From Vagococcus allomyrinae (GTDB taxonomy: Bacteria; Bacillota; Bacilli; Lactobacillales; Vagococcaceae), in the NCBI RefSeq assembly GCF_017829975.1, contig NZ_JAEEGA010000017.1, positions 1-64,000 of the forward strand: DNA of 64,000 bases, written 5' to 3'. Positions 46,230 through 55,234 of the stretch are shown piece after piece. A model generated the notes under the pieces. It did no database searches. It was not told the DNA's origin and was given only the letters and a program-made list of their open reading frames with translations. Numbering within the stretch: position 1 is the stretch's first letter; the number at the start of each line of letters is the position of its first letter. The position numbers were made by a program, and so were the translations under genes.

Positions 46230-46952
46230 TTAGTTATTTTTAGTTAAAGCTCGTTCTAATCGTCTTAGTACTTCTTCGTAAACACCAATTAAATCACCAG
46301 TTTCTTTCCGATAGACATCCTTATCTAATGACTTACCAGTCTTAAGATCCCATAATCGGCAAGTGTCAGGTGTTATTTCATCAGCCAGTAAAATCTCGCC
46401 AGAGCTCGTTAGACCATACTCCACTTTAAAATCAACTAAGGTTAACTCGATCGACTTAAAAAGTGTGATTAAAGCCTGATTTAAAGCGAGGGTTTGTTCC
46501 TTAATCTGAGCTACCTGTTCGGCTGTCGCTAGCCCTAAAACTTCCACATGGGCATCATTCATCAACGGGTCGTCTAAAGCATCATTCTTATAGTAAAACT
46601 CGATCAAAGGCGCTAAAACCGTCCCTTCGACTGCAGCGAATTTTTTGACAAAACTACCGGTAGCCACATTACGAACCACCACTTCCAAAGGTATCATCTT
46701 AATTTTTTTCACTAACTGTTCATTGGGCGACAAGGCTTTGATAAAGTGATTGTCGATCCCCTGTTCGCTTAAATACTCAAAGACCAAACTGGTGATTTGA
46801 TTATTCAATTGACCTTTACCGCTGATTTGATCTTTACGCAAGCCATTCAAAGCCGTTGCTTGATCAAGATACACCACTTGTAAGACATCTGGTTCTGAAG
46901 TACTGTACAATTCTTTCGCTTTTCCACTATAAACTAACTGACCTTTACTCAC
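46230..46952 (-). CDS. purC: SAICAR synthase
   Basis: Couples aspartate to CAIR using ATP. The preferred start is GTG at 46952, eight bases after AAGGAG, giving a 240-residue product opening MSKGQLVYSGKAKELYST, as in the family. An in-frame ATG 16 codons upstream would include unrelated sequence. Further hallmarks are IPLEVVVRNVATGSF, LVDFKVEYGL and LADEITPDTCRLWD. It is the first gene of purCSQLFMNHD. A predicted promoter lies about 70-80 bases upstream. Confidence 0.96.
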   Translation of the reverse strand: MSKGQLVYSGKAKELYSTSEPDVLQVVYLDQATALNGLRKDQISGKGQLNNQITSLVFEYLSEQGIDNHFIKALSPNEQLVKKIKMIPLEVVVRNVATGSFVKKFAAVEGTVLAPLIEFYYKNDALDDPLMNDAHVEVLGLATAEQVAQIKEQTLALNQALITLFKSIELTLVDFKVEYGLTSSGEILLADEITPDTCRLWDLKTGKSLDKDVYRKETGDLIGVYEEVLRRLERALTKNN

Positions 46953-47030
46953 TTTCCAGTCTCCTTCTTTTAAAACACGAACGTTATTAACTATAATCAA
47001 CGATAACGTACGACGTCATTTCTTTCATTC

Positions 47031-47102
47031 ATCTTAACAAGGATCAGCTTCAAAGTCAAAGTAAAATCCACACTTTACACCAATTAAGCGATCTATCGTT
47101 CG
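47031..47102 (-). promoter_or_regulatory. purC promoter with PurBox-like site
   Basis: On the minus strand TTGACT (47054-47059) and TAAGAT (47031-47036) are 17 bases apart. A CGAAC core (plus-strand GTTCG, 47098-47102) lies in the direction of transcription about 78 bases upstream of the predicted start. PurBox sites (consensus with CCGAAC) are bound by PurR in low-GC Gram-positives. The rest of the 46953-47336 gap shows no gene. Confidence 0.6.
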
Positions 47103-47336
47103 TCTTTTGCTTAATTAAGAAATAATAGTATTTTCTAAATTTATCAACAAGCTATTTATACGAACTTTAACGGCTTAACCAGAAGTTTAACGTCCCCTTT
47201 CAACTACCAGTGTCGCCACAGTACCGTTTAGGACAAAAAACTAACCTTTTGCGGTAGAAAAGACTTTCCCCCTCTTCAACTTGTTAAACTCTATTTAGAT
47301 GAAACACTCATCAATTTAACTAGAGGAGTTATCAAA

Positions 47337-48368
47337 ATGGAGAGAAAAAGAAGCACTATATTTTTTACTATCAGTTACGGCATCCCCCTCTTATCTGCTA
47401 TCTTAATGTTTATCGGGTATCAACAAGAGATTGAATTGGGCGCTTTTGCCAGCATGTTTATGTTTTTACCTGCCATGGGTGTCATGTTAGGCGTATTGAT
47501 GACGAGCCATAATCCCTTGATTCCCAAGCGCTTTTTTAGTGGTTATCTGATTTTATCAATCATCGCCATCGGTATCGCCTGCGCTAGTCTTTTTATGCCC
47601 AATGACAATTGGATGATAATCAGTACTGTTGTCAGTATGGCCGGTTCAATCTTAGCAAGCGTCCTCCTCTTCACAGAGAAAAAAGAGAAACGATTGGCCT
47701 TCGGTTTAAAAGGAAACAAGTGGAAACTGTCTTTCGGACTCATGGGCTTATTTTTGGCCCTTTACGTCCTGAGATTTATTATTGTTTATGCCCTCAGCGG
47801 TGACTTATCTTGGTTAATCAAAAACTTTAGTAAATTGGAAACCTGGGGGGCAGTCGCTTTTACCATCGTCATGTATGTCGTAAACTGGATCATGTATTTC
47901 GGTGAAGAATACGGATGGCGTTATTATTTGCAGCCTATCTTACAACATAAATTTGGCACATTAAAAGGAGTCTTAGTCTTGGGTGTAGTTTGGGGACTTT
48001 GGCACGCACCGCTAAATTTCTTTTTTTACGCAAAACCGGAAATCGGTATCTTTAGCTTAATGGGTCAAATTATGAACTGTATCGGCTTAGGAATATTTTT
48101 TGCTTATTGCTATATGAAAACCGATAACATCTGGTTAGTCTCTATCTTACATTTCTTAAATAACAACCTCTCGCCATTATTCAGCGATGCCTCTGCCAGC
48201 AGTGCCAGTGTTTCTAATAGCGACATGATTGCTGGTACTTTGCTAATAACAGGACTATCACTCATTATTTTTGCCATAGTAGGTTTCAGCAAACTCTTCA
48301 GATCCCCCTCCACATTGCCAACCTTAGAGGAACGGCTTGCGACAGTCGAAAGACAACTTGACGACTAG
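47337..48368 (+). CDS. CPBP-family intramembrane metalloprotease
   Basis: A membrane protein with about eight or nine spans and the CPBP (CaaX protease/bacteriocin-processing) motifs: EEYGWR near residue 190, WGLWHAPLNFF, and HFLNNN near residue 280. These supply the Glu and His residues of the active site. Such proteins are often linked to bacteriocin immunity, but there is no bacteriocin gene nearby. AGAGGAGTTATCAAA precedes the ATG. The gene lies on the opposite strand between the two pur operons. The C-terminal tail is charged and coiled-coil-like. Confidence 0.9.
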   Translation: MERKRSTIFFTISYGIPLLSAILMFIGYQQEIELGAFASMFMFLPAMGVMLGVLMTSHNPLIPKRFFSGYLILSIIAIGIACASLFMPNDNWMIISTVVSMAGSILASVLLFTEKKEKRLAFGLKGNKWKLSFGLMGLFLALYVLRFIIVYALSGDLSWLIKNFSKLETWGAVAFTIVMYVVNWIMYFGEEYGWRYYLQPILQHKFGTLKGVLVLGVVWGLWHAPLNFFFYAKPEIGIFSLMGQIMNCIGLGIFFAYCYMKTDNIWLVSILHFLNNNLSPLFSDASASSASVSNSDMIAGTLLITGLSLIIFAIVGFSKLFRSPSTLPTLEERLATVERQLDD

Positions 48369-48429
48369 CCTGATGATCGCAGATAAGCAGTTCGTCACGT
48401 AGGACTCAATCATAGGACTGCCGCTTAAA

Positions 48430-48474
48430 GACAAAAAACGAAGAGCCACTCTCAAATAGAGAGGGCTCTTCGTT
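48430..48474. terminator. Bidirectional terminator between CPBP gene and purK
   Basis: ACGAAGAGCC pairs with GGCTCTTCGT, with an inner CTCT/AGAG helix. An A-run stands to the left and TTT to the right. On the minus strand the A-run becomes a T-run, so it best serves the purEK transcript. Confidence 0.88.
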
Positions 48475-48477
48475 TGG

Positions 48478-49599
48478 TTAATCCCAAATATGAGTAGCGG
48501 CAATTTCCGCCAAGGTCGCTTCACAATCTGTCGTCAAAATGGTCACATGCCCCATTTTACGATTTTCTTTTGCAACCTCTTTGCCATAAAGATGAACATG
48601 CCACTCGGGTTTTTGTAACATCCTTTGACAAACAGAAGCCACCTGTTGGCCTAAGATATTGACCATGACCACCGGTTGCAATAATCTTACTTCAGGTAAC
48701 GGCCGCTGACAAACACTTAGTATGTGCAAATCAAACTGAGAAAAATCGCAGGCTTCAATCGAATAATGCCCTGAATTATGAGGACGAGGCGCTAGCTCAT
48801 TGATATAAACCTTGTCCCCAATAAAACATTCAATCCCTAATAGTCCACACAAATCAAGCTGCTCGGCCAGTTCTTTTGCCAAGGCTTGAATATCTTCTTG
48901 AACCGTCTCTGTGATACGAGCTGGCACGATCGATTGATGCAAAATATTGTGACGATGTTCATTTTCAGATACGGGAAAGACGGCAATCTCACCTGCTAAA
49001 TTGCGACTGACCATAATAGATGCCTCTTTCTCAAACGCTAGCCACTCTTCAAGGACACAGGTCTGATTCATCAACAACTGGCAGGCTGCCTCTAAATCAG
49101 CGGCACTCTTTAGAAGCACTTGGCCATGACCGTCGTAGCCCCCGCGAATGGTTTTTAAAACACTGGGGTAACCGATCGTCTCAATTGCCCGAGTCAGTTC
49201 TTCAGGCCTTTCAACTATTTCATAAGCGGCTACTGGAAAACCGTGCTGACTCAAAAAGCCTTTTTCCAACTGACGATTTTGTGTAAGTTCCAACACGTTA
49301 ACCCCTTGAGGGATAAACACTTGCGCTTGAACACTTGCTAAAGCCGCTGCATCGATGTTCTCAAATTCATAGGTCAAAACGTCGCAGCGTTCTGCCATTT
49401 CAGCTAAAGCCATCCGATCACTGTAGTCCCCAACAATTTGCCAGTTAGCTACTTGGCCTGCTGGACAATCGGCTTGAGGGTCCAAGATTCCAACCGTGTA
49501 CCCCATCGCCTGTGCCGAAAATGCCAACATCCGCCCCAATTGCCCACCGCCGATAATCCCGATGGTTTCTTCTGGTAAAATGGCCTTAGAATAGTTCAT
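48478..49599 (-). CDS. purK: N5-carboxyaminoimidazole ribonucleotide synthase
   Basis: Carboxylates AIR using ATP and bicarbonate. The 373-residue ATP-grasp enzyme shows [35 protein letters not shown] and [22 protein letters not shown]. The ATG at 49599 is six bases after GGAGG. An in-frame GTG is one codon earlier. It overlaps purE by 14 bases. It is the second and last gene of purEK. Confidence 0.96.
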   Translation of the reverse strand: MNYSKAILPEETIGIIGGGQLGRMLAFSAQAMGYTVGILDPQADCPAGQVANWQIVGDYSDRMALAEMAERCDVLTYEFENIDAAALASVQAQVFIPQGVNVLELTQNRQLEKGFLSQHGFPVAAYEIVERPEELTRAIETIGYPSVLKTIRGGYDGHGQVLLKSAADLEAACQLLMNQTCVLEEWLAFEKEASIMVSRNLAGEIAVFPVSENEHRHNILHQSIVPARITETVQEDIQALAKELAEQLDLCGLLGIECFIGDKVYINELAPRPHNSGHYSIEACDFSQFDLHILSVCQRPLPEVRLLQPVVMVNILGQQVASVCQRMLQKPEWHVHLYGKEVAKENRKMGHVTILTTDCEATLAEIAATHIWD

Positions 49600-50074
49600 C
49601 ACTAGCCTCCAAAACTTGCTTTGCCCGCTCTTGTCGCTTCATTAATAAGCTTTCTTGAAGTTGAGCGTCATGAGTGCCTAAAATTTGGGCAGCAAGCAGT
49701 CCGGCATTAGTAGCGCCCGCTTCTCCAATCGCCACCGTTGCCACCGGCACACCACCAGGCATTTGAACAATAGACAACAAGGAATCTAAACCATTTAATG
49801 TTCGGGATTTAATCGGCACGCCAATAACAGGCAAAATCGTTTTGGCCGCGATCATTCCTGGTAAATGGGCCGCTCCACCTGCACCCGCAATAATCACCTG
49901 AACGCCTCTTCCTTGGGCCTGTTCAGCAAATTCAAACATATAATCTGGTGTCCGATGAGCCGATACTACCTGTTTTTCATAAGCAATTCCATATTCTTCC
50001 AATACTTGGCAAGCAAGTTTCATTGTGTCCCAATCTGACGTACTGCCCATAATAACCGATACTTTCACTGACAT
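49586..50074 (-). CDS. purE: N5-carboxyaminoimidazole ribonucleotide mutase
   Basis: Converts N5-CAIR to CAIR. The 162-residue class I PurE has [15 protein letters not shown] at the N-terminus, [15 protein letters not shown] and [12 protein letters not shown], with the catalytic His in SAHRTP. GAGGAGGCTATATC precedes the ATG. It heads the purEK operon, with a PurBox-containing promoter region. Confidence 0.97.
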   Translation of the reverse strand: MSVKVSVIMGSTSDWDTMKLACQVLEEYGIAYEKQVVSAHRTPDYMFEFAEQAQGRGVQVIIAGAGGAAHLPGMIAAKTILPVIGVPIKSRTLNGLDSLLSIVQMPGGVPVATVAIGEAGATNAGLLAAQILGTHDAQLQESLLMKRQERAKQVLEASDELF

Positions 50075-50208
50075 GATATAGCCTCCTCTGAAAACTTTTT
50101 GATTCTCTTCGCTGTCAATTAACTCAGACGAAACAATGGCCTTGGCTCGATCGTTTCATTAATTTCCAGAAGCTTGAACCAGAAAACTCTCACTCTAAAA
50201 TCACTTCT

Positions 50209-50281
50209 AGTTTAACAAGTCTAACACCATTCGTCAACATTTTAACGAACAATACTTGGTTACAAACAGATAAAGTTCGCC
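50209..50281 (-). promoter_or_regulatory. purE promoter with two PurBox-like sites
   Basis: On the minus strand TTGACG (50232-50237) and TAAACT (50209-50214) are 17 bases apart. A CGAAC core in the direction of transcription (plus-strand GTTCG, 50275-50279) is about 77 bases upstream of the predicted start. A second one in inverse orientation (AACGAACAAT, 50244-50253) lies between it and the -35 element. The pair resembles the inverted PurBox pairs of Bacillus. The rest of 50075-50385 contains no gene and should also hold the response-regulator promoter. Confidence 0.6.
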
Positions 50282-50385
50282 TTTATCAGATTCAGCTGAT
50301 ATTCTAAAAAAATGACACTCACTTTTCGAACTATTTATGTTAAACTAGCACTAATTACCCCACTAATTCCCTAAGGAGGCCCTTC

Positions 50386-51054
50386 ATGACAAAACTTTTA
50401 TTAGTTGAAGATGATTTAGATCTACATTTCATTATTTGTAAATTTTTAATGACCAATCACTATACGGTCCAAAGTGCTTATTCCGGTGACACTGCTTACG
50501 AACTTATTCAGCACAATCACTATGACTTAATAGTATTAGACTTGATGTTACCAGGCATCACTGGCGAAACCTTTCTGGTTAACATTCGCCAATTTACCCA
50601 AACCCCTGTGATGATTCTCTCCTCAAAAGCCAGTGTTTCTGACCGCGTCTGGACATTACAGCAGGGAGCAGACGATTACCTAACCAAACCATTTGAAAAA
50701 GCGGAACTTTTAGCTCGCATTGAGGCACTGTTAAGAAGAAGTCTCTCACATCAGGAAAAGAGCCCTTTAGTTTATAAAAACATAGCGCTCGATCAGACTA
50801 GCCGAGTATTTAAGGTCAATGAGATACCTGTTGATTTAACCAGTAAAGAATTTGCTTTAATGAGCCTGTTAATGACTGAACCTAGTAAAGTTTTCACTAA
50901 AAATGAACTATTTCAGACTGTCTGGCAAGAAGCCTATCTCGTGGAAGAAAACTCTTTAAATGTCCATATTAGCAATCTACGAAAAAAAATCAAGCCATAT
51001 GATGACCACGACTATATTGAAACCGTCTGGGGAATCGGCTTTAAGCTTACCTAA
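50386..51054 (+). CDS. OmpR-family response regulator
   Basis: A 222-residue two-domain regulator. The receiver has EDD near residues 8-10, the phospho-acceptor Asp in DLIVLDLMLPGITG (about residue 52) and KPFEKAELLARIEALLRR. The C-terminal winged helix shows VDLTSKEFALMSLLM, LNVHISNLRKKI and ETVWGIGFKL. AAGGAGGCCCTTC precedes the ATG. It heads a four-gene plus-strand unit with an ABC ATPase, a permease and a histidine kinase, the layout of peptide-antibiotic sensing modules. A short hairpin (TAAAGAAA/TTTCTTTA) follows the stop. Confidence 0.93.
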   Translation: MTKLLLVEDDLDLHFIICKFLMTNHYTVQSAYSGDTAYELIQHNHYDLIVLDLMLPGITGETFLVNIRQFTQTPVMILSSKASVSDRVWTLQQGADDYLTKPFEKAELLARIEALLRRSLSHQEKSPLVYKNIALDQTSRVFKVNEIPVDLTSKEFALMSLLMTEPSKVFTKNELFQTVWQEAYLVEENSLNVHISNLRKKIKPYDDHDYIETVWGIGFKLT

Positions 51055-51140
51055 AGAAACTTTAAGCTTTCTTTATGATTAGCCAAAGCCTTCTTAAGAC
51101 TCTTTTCGCTATACTTGATGCTAAAGGAAGGTGACCTCAG

Positions 51141-52052
51141 ATGGAAACAATTGTAAACTTAACAAATATCTCAAAAAACTATGGCAAAGAAAAGGCTTTG
51201 GCGACTATTAATTTATCGATTAGTAAAGGTGCAATTTATGGCTTAGTCGGCCAAAACGGCGCTGGAAAAAGTACCATTTTACGCTTGATAGCAGGTCAAT
51301 CTGCGCCTAGTTCTGGCAACATTCAGTTATTCGGAACGCTTAACTCAGCCGCTGCTCGCAGGCGAATTGGTAGTTTAATCGAACAGCCGGCATTTTTCCC
51401 AAATTTGAGCGGCTATGATAACTTGGAGTATTACCGAATTCAGCGTGGCATCCCGGAAAAAGAGCGCGTGGCTGATGTTATTCACGACTTAGGCCTAAGT
51501 CATTACGCTGATAAGAAATTTCAACACTATTCGATCGGCAATCAACAACGACTGGGGATTGCTTTAGCACTGTTAAGCAACCCGGATTTCTTAATTTTAG
51601 ATGAACCAATCAACGGCTTAGATCCCTTTGGTATTGCGGAAATCCGTCGTCTTTTACTGAACCTTAACCAACGTAAACATCTGACTATTTTATTATCCAG
51701 TCATATCTTACCTGAACTTGAACACTTGATTAACCAAGTTGGCTTCTTGCACCAAGGAAAACTGATCGAAGAATTGAGCATGGCAGAACTCCAAGCAAAA
51801 TGCCAAGGTCACATCGAACTTAAAACCACGCGACCAGAAGAAACTCTGGCAATACTTGAAGAAAAGCTTAACATTAGCCATTACCAATTATTGCCTGACA
51901 AGACCATTCATATTTTTAAAGCTCAAAAATGGATTCCAATCATCATTAAAGCGCTAAACGATGACCAACTACAAATCCTCAGCATTGCTGAGAAGAGCCA
52001 AACCTTGGAAGACTATTTTCTTGAAATGATCGGTGGTGCCCAAAATGATTAA
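51141..52052 (+). CDS. ABC transporter ATP-binding protein (BcrA-like)
   Basis: A 303-residue ATPase with Walker A GQNGAGKST, a degenerate signature YSIGNQQRLGIALALL, Walker B FLILDEPINGLDP and switch LSSHILPELEHL. The domain arrangement and the C-terminal roughly 80-residue extension fit the BcrA/lantibiotic-immunity group. The permease start overlaps its last codons. With the response regulator and kinase around it, export of or resistance to a peptide antibiotic is the most likely role. The substrate is unknown. Confidence 0.92.
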   Translation: METIVNLTNISKNYGKEKALATINLSISKGAIYGLVGQNGAGKSTILRLIAGQSAPSSGNIQLFGTLNSAAARRRIGSLIEQPAFFPNLSGYDNLEYYRIQRGIPEKERVADVIHDLGLSHYADKKFQHYSIGNQQRLGIALALLSNPDFLILDEPINGLDPFGIAEIRRLLLNLNQRKHLTILLSSHILPELEHLINQVGFLHQGKLIEELSMAELQAKCQGHIELKTTRPEETLAILEEKLNISHYQLLPDKTIHIFKAQKWIPIIIKALNDDQLQILSIAEKSQTLEDYFLEMIGGAQND

Positions 52053-52788
52053 TTATTTAAAAAGTGAAAGCTTTCGGTTAAGAAAAACCCGCAGTACCTA
52101 TTTAATCGGGTTACTTATTTTACTAATCCCATTACCGCCCTTGATCATGTCTTATTATTACGGCACCATTGATGACAGTTTCCTCTATAATAATACGGCT
52201 TTTTTCTTCCGTTTTACCCGGCTGTCCCTTGTCAGCATTCCTTTTTTTATTCCTTTTATCGCCAATACCTTATTCGCAAATGTTCAACGGTATGGCGTTC
52301 TTAAAAACGATGTTGCCTACGGAATCAGTCGCAGAACGATCTACTTTAGCAAGTTTTTGATGACTGCCCTTTTCTCCTTTGCCATCGGCGTGCTCGTTCT
52401 GATTATCTTTACTGGCACCAGCTTATTATTGCTGACCCGAAATGGTCAAGTTGAAGGTCCAAACTTTGCCAAAGCTGTTTTTGCTGCTACCCCTCTATTG
52501 CTCGCTGCTCTAGCAGTTAATCATATGATGGTCTTTGCTTGCACCAAAATTGAAAACAGCTATTTAGGTTATTATTTAATCGTGATTATTATCCCGATTC
52601 TGTTAGGCTATTTAGCTCAAGTCATGCCCGCTATTGATAAAATCAGTGGTCTGTTTCTCTACATTCGTCTAAGCGAGAATTATTGGCAACAACCACAAGA
52701 TATCCTGATTAATTGGTTGTATTTTATCGGTTATTTCGTCCTTTTTAGTTTTATCGGCATCAAACAATTTAATCAACAAGAAATTTAA
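52045..52788 (+). CDS. ABC-2 type permease
   Basis: A 247-residue membrane protein with about six spans (TYLIGLLILLIPLPPLIMSYY, PFFIPFIANTLFANV, LLLAALAVNHMMVFA, YYLIVIIIPILLGYLAQ among them). This is the usual size for bacitracin/lantibiotic ABC-2 permeases. The ATG at 52045 overlaps the ATPase stop, with GGTGGTG upstream. It is the partner of the preceding ATPase. Confidence 0.88.
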   Translation: MINYLKSESFRLRKTRSTYLIGLLILLIPLPPLIMSYYYGTIDDSFLYNNTAFFFRFTRLSLVSIPFFIPFIANTLFANVQRYGVLKNDVAYGISRRTIYFSKFLMTALFSFAIGVLVLIIFTGTSLLLLTRNGQVEGPNFAKAVFAATPLLLAALAVNHMMVFACTKIENSYLGYYLIVIIIPILLGYLAQVMPAIDKISGLFLYIRLSENYWQQPQDILINWLYFIGYFVLFSFIGIKQFNQQEI

Positions 52789-52842
52789 GACCTCCACCGA
52801 CAGTTAGTAGACACTAAAAAAAGATGAAAGGAGCGCTGAGTG

Positions 52843-53727
52843 ATGATGATTGCTATCAGTCTAATTTTTACCATAATACTCTTATGTCGATATCTCTTAT
52901 TACGTCAGGATGCTCAACATCTGGAAACTCAGCTAAAAAAAATCAATCATCACTCACAAACCAATCAACTGCTGACAAATCCCCATCATTTCAGAGAACT
53001 GTCAGGGTTAATTCAGCAAATTAATCAAGAGATCTCCGTAAAAAATCTGGCCATTGAAGAATTAGAAGAACGAGAGCGCCAAATCAAAGAACAATTCACT
53101 AATATTTCCCATGATTTAAGGACTCCTTTGGCTGCGATGCTAGGCTATTTAACCCTACTCGAGGAAGAAGAGGAACAAAGCCAACAGGATTATTACCGAC
53201 AATTAATTCAACAGAAAGCTCGACAGCTTCAACAATTAATTGACACGTATTATGACTTCTCCCGCATTGCGTCCTTTGATTTACCTCTCGTGATGACAAC
53301 AGTTGAGATTAACTCAATGTTAACCCAACTGTTGGCAACCTATTACACTCAGTTTAAGGAACAAGAGATTCGGCCAACAATCACATTATCGGATGGCCCT
53401 TGGCTAATATTAGCTGATGAACAGGCTTTACAGCGCGTGTTTACCAATCTCATACAGAATTGTCTAAAATACGGCTATGGCGAGTTTATCCTCAGTCGAC
53501 CCAATGAGCAACAACTAAGCTTACAAAATAAGCTTAGAGAACCGTCAACCCTCAATATCAATCAGGTTTTCCAACGGCTCTATACCTCTGACGGCACCAG
53601 AAATCAACGTTCCACAGGGCTCGGTTTAACCGTTACGAAACAGCTGCTAGAACAAATGGGCCACAGCATTAGTGCTTCGTTGGAAAAAGACCTTTTTACG
53701 ATTACCATTACATGGCACCAGACGTAA
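52843..53727 (+). CDS. Sensor histidine kinase
   Basis: A 294-residue kinase with one N-terminal membrane span (IAISLIFTIILLCRYLLL) and almost no extracellular loop, so it probably senses through its membrane region or the ABC partner. The H box is FTNISHDLRTPLAAMLG, the N box VFTNLIQNCLKYG, and the G box STGLGLTVTKQLLEQMG. AAAGGAG lies 9 bases before the ATG. A GTG one codon earlier is also possible. It completes the regulator-ABC-kinase module. Its partner regulator is separated from it by the two ABC genes. Confidence 0.92.
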   Translation: MMIAISLIFTIILLCRYLLLRQDAQHLETQLKKINHHSQTNQLLTNPHHFRELSGLIQQINQEISVKNLAIEELEERERQIKEQFTNISHDLRTPLAAMLGYLTLLEEEEEQSQQDYYRQLIQQKARQLQQLIDTYYDFSRIASFDLPLVMTTVEINSMLTQLLATYYTQFKEQEIRPTITLSDGPWLILADEQALQRVFTNLIQNCLKYGYGEFILSRPNEQQLSLQNKLREPSTLNINQVFQRLYTSDGTRNQRSTGLGLTVTKQLLEQMGHSISASLEKDLFTITITWHQT

Positions 53728-53750
53728 TTCACGACAACAATCCCCCATAG

Positions 53751-53800
53751 CTAAAGGTTGAAGCGACTGAGACAAAAGACTCAGCCGCTTCAACCTTTAG
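53751..53800. terminator. Long hairpin between kinase and lipoamide dehydrogenase genes
   Basis: CTAAAGGTTGAAGCG (53751-53765) pairs exactly with CGCTTCAACCTTTAG (53786-53800), and CTGAG with CTCAG continues the stem inside after one mismatch. No T-run follows on either strand. It sits where two convergent transcripts meet and most likely acts as a terminator or mRNA-end stabiliser. Confidence 0.65.
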
Positions 53801-53820
53801 GCAAATAGAATCACGACCAC

Positions 53821-55212
53821 TTAAATATGAATTGGCAAACCTTGAGCCAGTTCTGCCACATCCATCACAGCCTCAGATAAAGTCGGATGACCATGAATTG
53901 TCAAAGAAAGATCCTCGACAGTCAAACTAGCTTCCACTGCGAGACTAATCTCTGTAATCAATTCACTGGCGTTGGCCCCAACAATTTGTCCACCAATAAT
54001 TCGTTGATCTGCTGCGACAATCAACCTGATAAAGCCCTCAGTCTGATTGAGTGAGATTGCTCGACCATTGGCTTGTAAGGGAAACTCATAAGAAGTAGCA
54101 GATAGCGACTGTTTCTTAGCCTCTGCTAATGTTAAGCCTGTCGTTGCCAACTCTGGTGTTGTGAAACAAATAGCTGGCATCGCCTGATAATCCTTTTGGA
54201 CCTTTCTACCAACGATCACTTCCGCCACAACTTTTGCGTCGTAACTGGCCTTATGAGCCAGCGCCAACCCTTCAACCACATCGCCAATGGCATAAATAGC
54301 TGGATTAGCACTACGGTATTGAGAATCCACGGGAATTAAACCGCGAGCATCCACTGAAATCCCCGCTGTATCCAGTCCTAAACGATCAGTGTTTGGTTGA
54401 CGGCCCACGGTCACCATCACATAATCAGCCGTCACCGTCTGTTGTTGCCCTGCGGCTTCATAAGTGACCTCCACATAAGTATCAAAGCTGACAGCCTTTT
54501 GAGCCACAGCATTAGTCACGCTTTCTATGCCTTTTTGCTTAAAACTCTTTTCCACGGCTAAGACCATGTCCTTTTCGTAACTAGGCAATAACTGATTAGA
54601 GCCTTCTAACAACGTGACCTTACTTCCCAAATCAGCATAGGCACTTCCTAGTTCTGACCCGATGACCCCACCGCCAATAATCACAAGTTTCTTAGGAATC
54701 TCCTTTAGATTCAGTCCGCCAGTCGAATCTAAAATCCGACCACCAAAAGGAAAGCCTTTAATTTCGATTGGTCGACTGCCTGTTGCAATGACAGCTTCTT
54801 GAAAAGAGTAATGCTTTGAGTCATGAGCCGTCACGATTTCCACTTGTTGCCTGCCAGTAAATCGAGCGGTCCCTTTAATCACTTTAACGTTATTTTTCTT
54901 TAACAGTTGCCCAATTCCAGCCGTTAAGCTGCGAACAACCGTCTCATTTTTCCAACGTTGGGTCTGTGAGAAGTCCATCTCGGCTTCTGCCACATGCAAA
55001 CCGAGAAATTGAGAAGTCTGACTTTCTTGATAGCGATGCCCCGCCGTGATTAAGGCTTTGGAGGGAATACATCCCACATTTAGACAGACACCGCCGATTG
55101 CCTCTTTTTCGACAATTGTGACGGCTTTCCCCAGTTGGGCTGCTCGAATCGCGGTCACATAACCACCAGGACCAGAACCTATTACCAGTGTTTCAATCTC
55201 TTCCTTCGTCAA
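53821..55212 (-). CDS. acoL: Dihydrolipoyl dehydrogenase (E3)
   Basis: Reoxidises the dihydrolipoyl group of E2 and reduces NAD. The 463-residue flavoprotein has the FAD motif VIGSGPGGYVTAIRAAQLGK, the redox disulfide GGVCLNVGCIPSKAL, the NAD motif LVIIGGGVIGSELGSAYADLG, and the C-terminal HGHPTLSEAV with the catalytic His-Glu pair. It starts at TTG (55212), nine bases after GGGAG. It is the last gene of the four-gene dehydrogenase operon. Gene names acoL, lpd and pdhD would all fit by sequence. Confidence 0.95.
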   Translation of the reverse strand: MTKEEIETLVIGSGPGGYVTAIRAAQLGKAVTIVEKEAIGGVCLNVGCIPSKALITAGHRYQESQTSQFLGLHVAEAEMDFSQTQRWKNETVVRSLTAGIGQLLKKNNVKVIKGTARFTGRQQVEIVTAHDSKHYSFQEAVIATGSRPIEIKGFPFGGRILDSTGGLNLKEIPKKLVIIGGGVIGSELGSAYADLGSKVTLLEGSNQLLPSYEKDMVLAVEKSFKQKGIESVTNAVAQKAVSFDTYVEVTYEAAGQQQTVTADYVMVTVGRQPNTDRLGLDTAGISVDARGLIPVDSQYRSANPAIYAIGDVVEGLALAHKASYDAKVVAEVIVGRKVQKDYQAMPAICFTTPELATTGLTLAEAKKQSLSATSYEFPLQANGRAISLNQTEGFIRLIVAADQRIIGGQIVGANASELITEISLAVEASLTVEDLSLTIHGHPTLSEAVMDVAELAQGLPIHI

Positions 55213-55234
55213 ATTGTTTCACTCCCTTTCTCCC

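Noticed and set aside
46953-47030. A purine riboswitch in the purC leader
   Set aside because: The leader from the predicted start to the GTG is only about 70 bases and lacks both the aptamer core and a terminator hairpin.
50075-50208. A purine riboswitch in the purE leader
   Set aside because: The roughly 130-base leader has only weak complementary stretches and no terminator/antiterminator pair that I can see.
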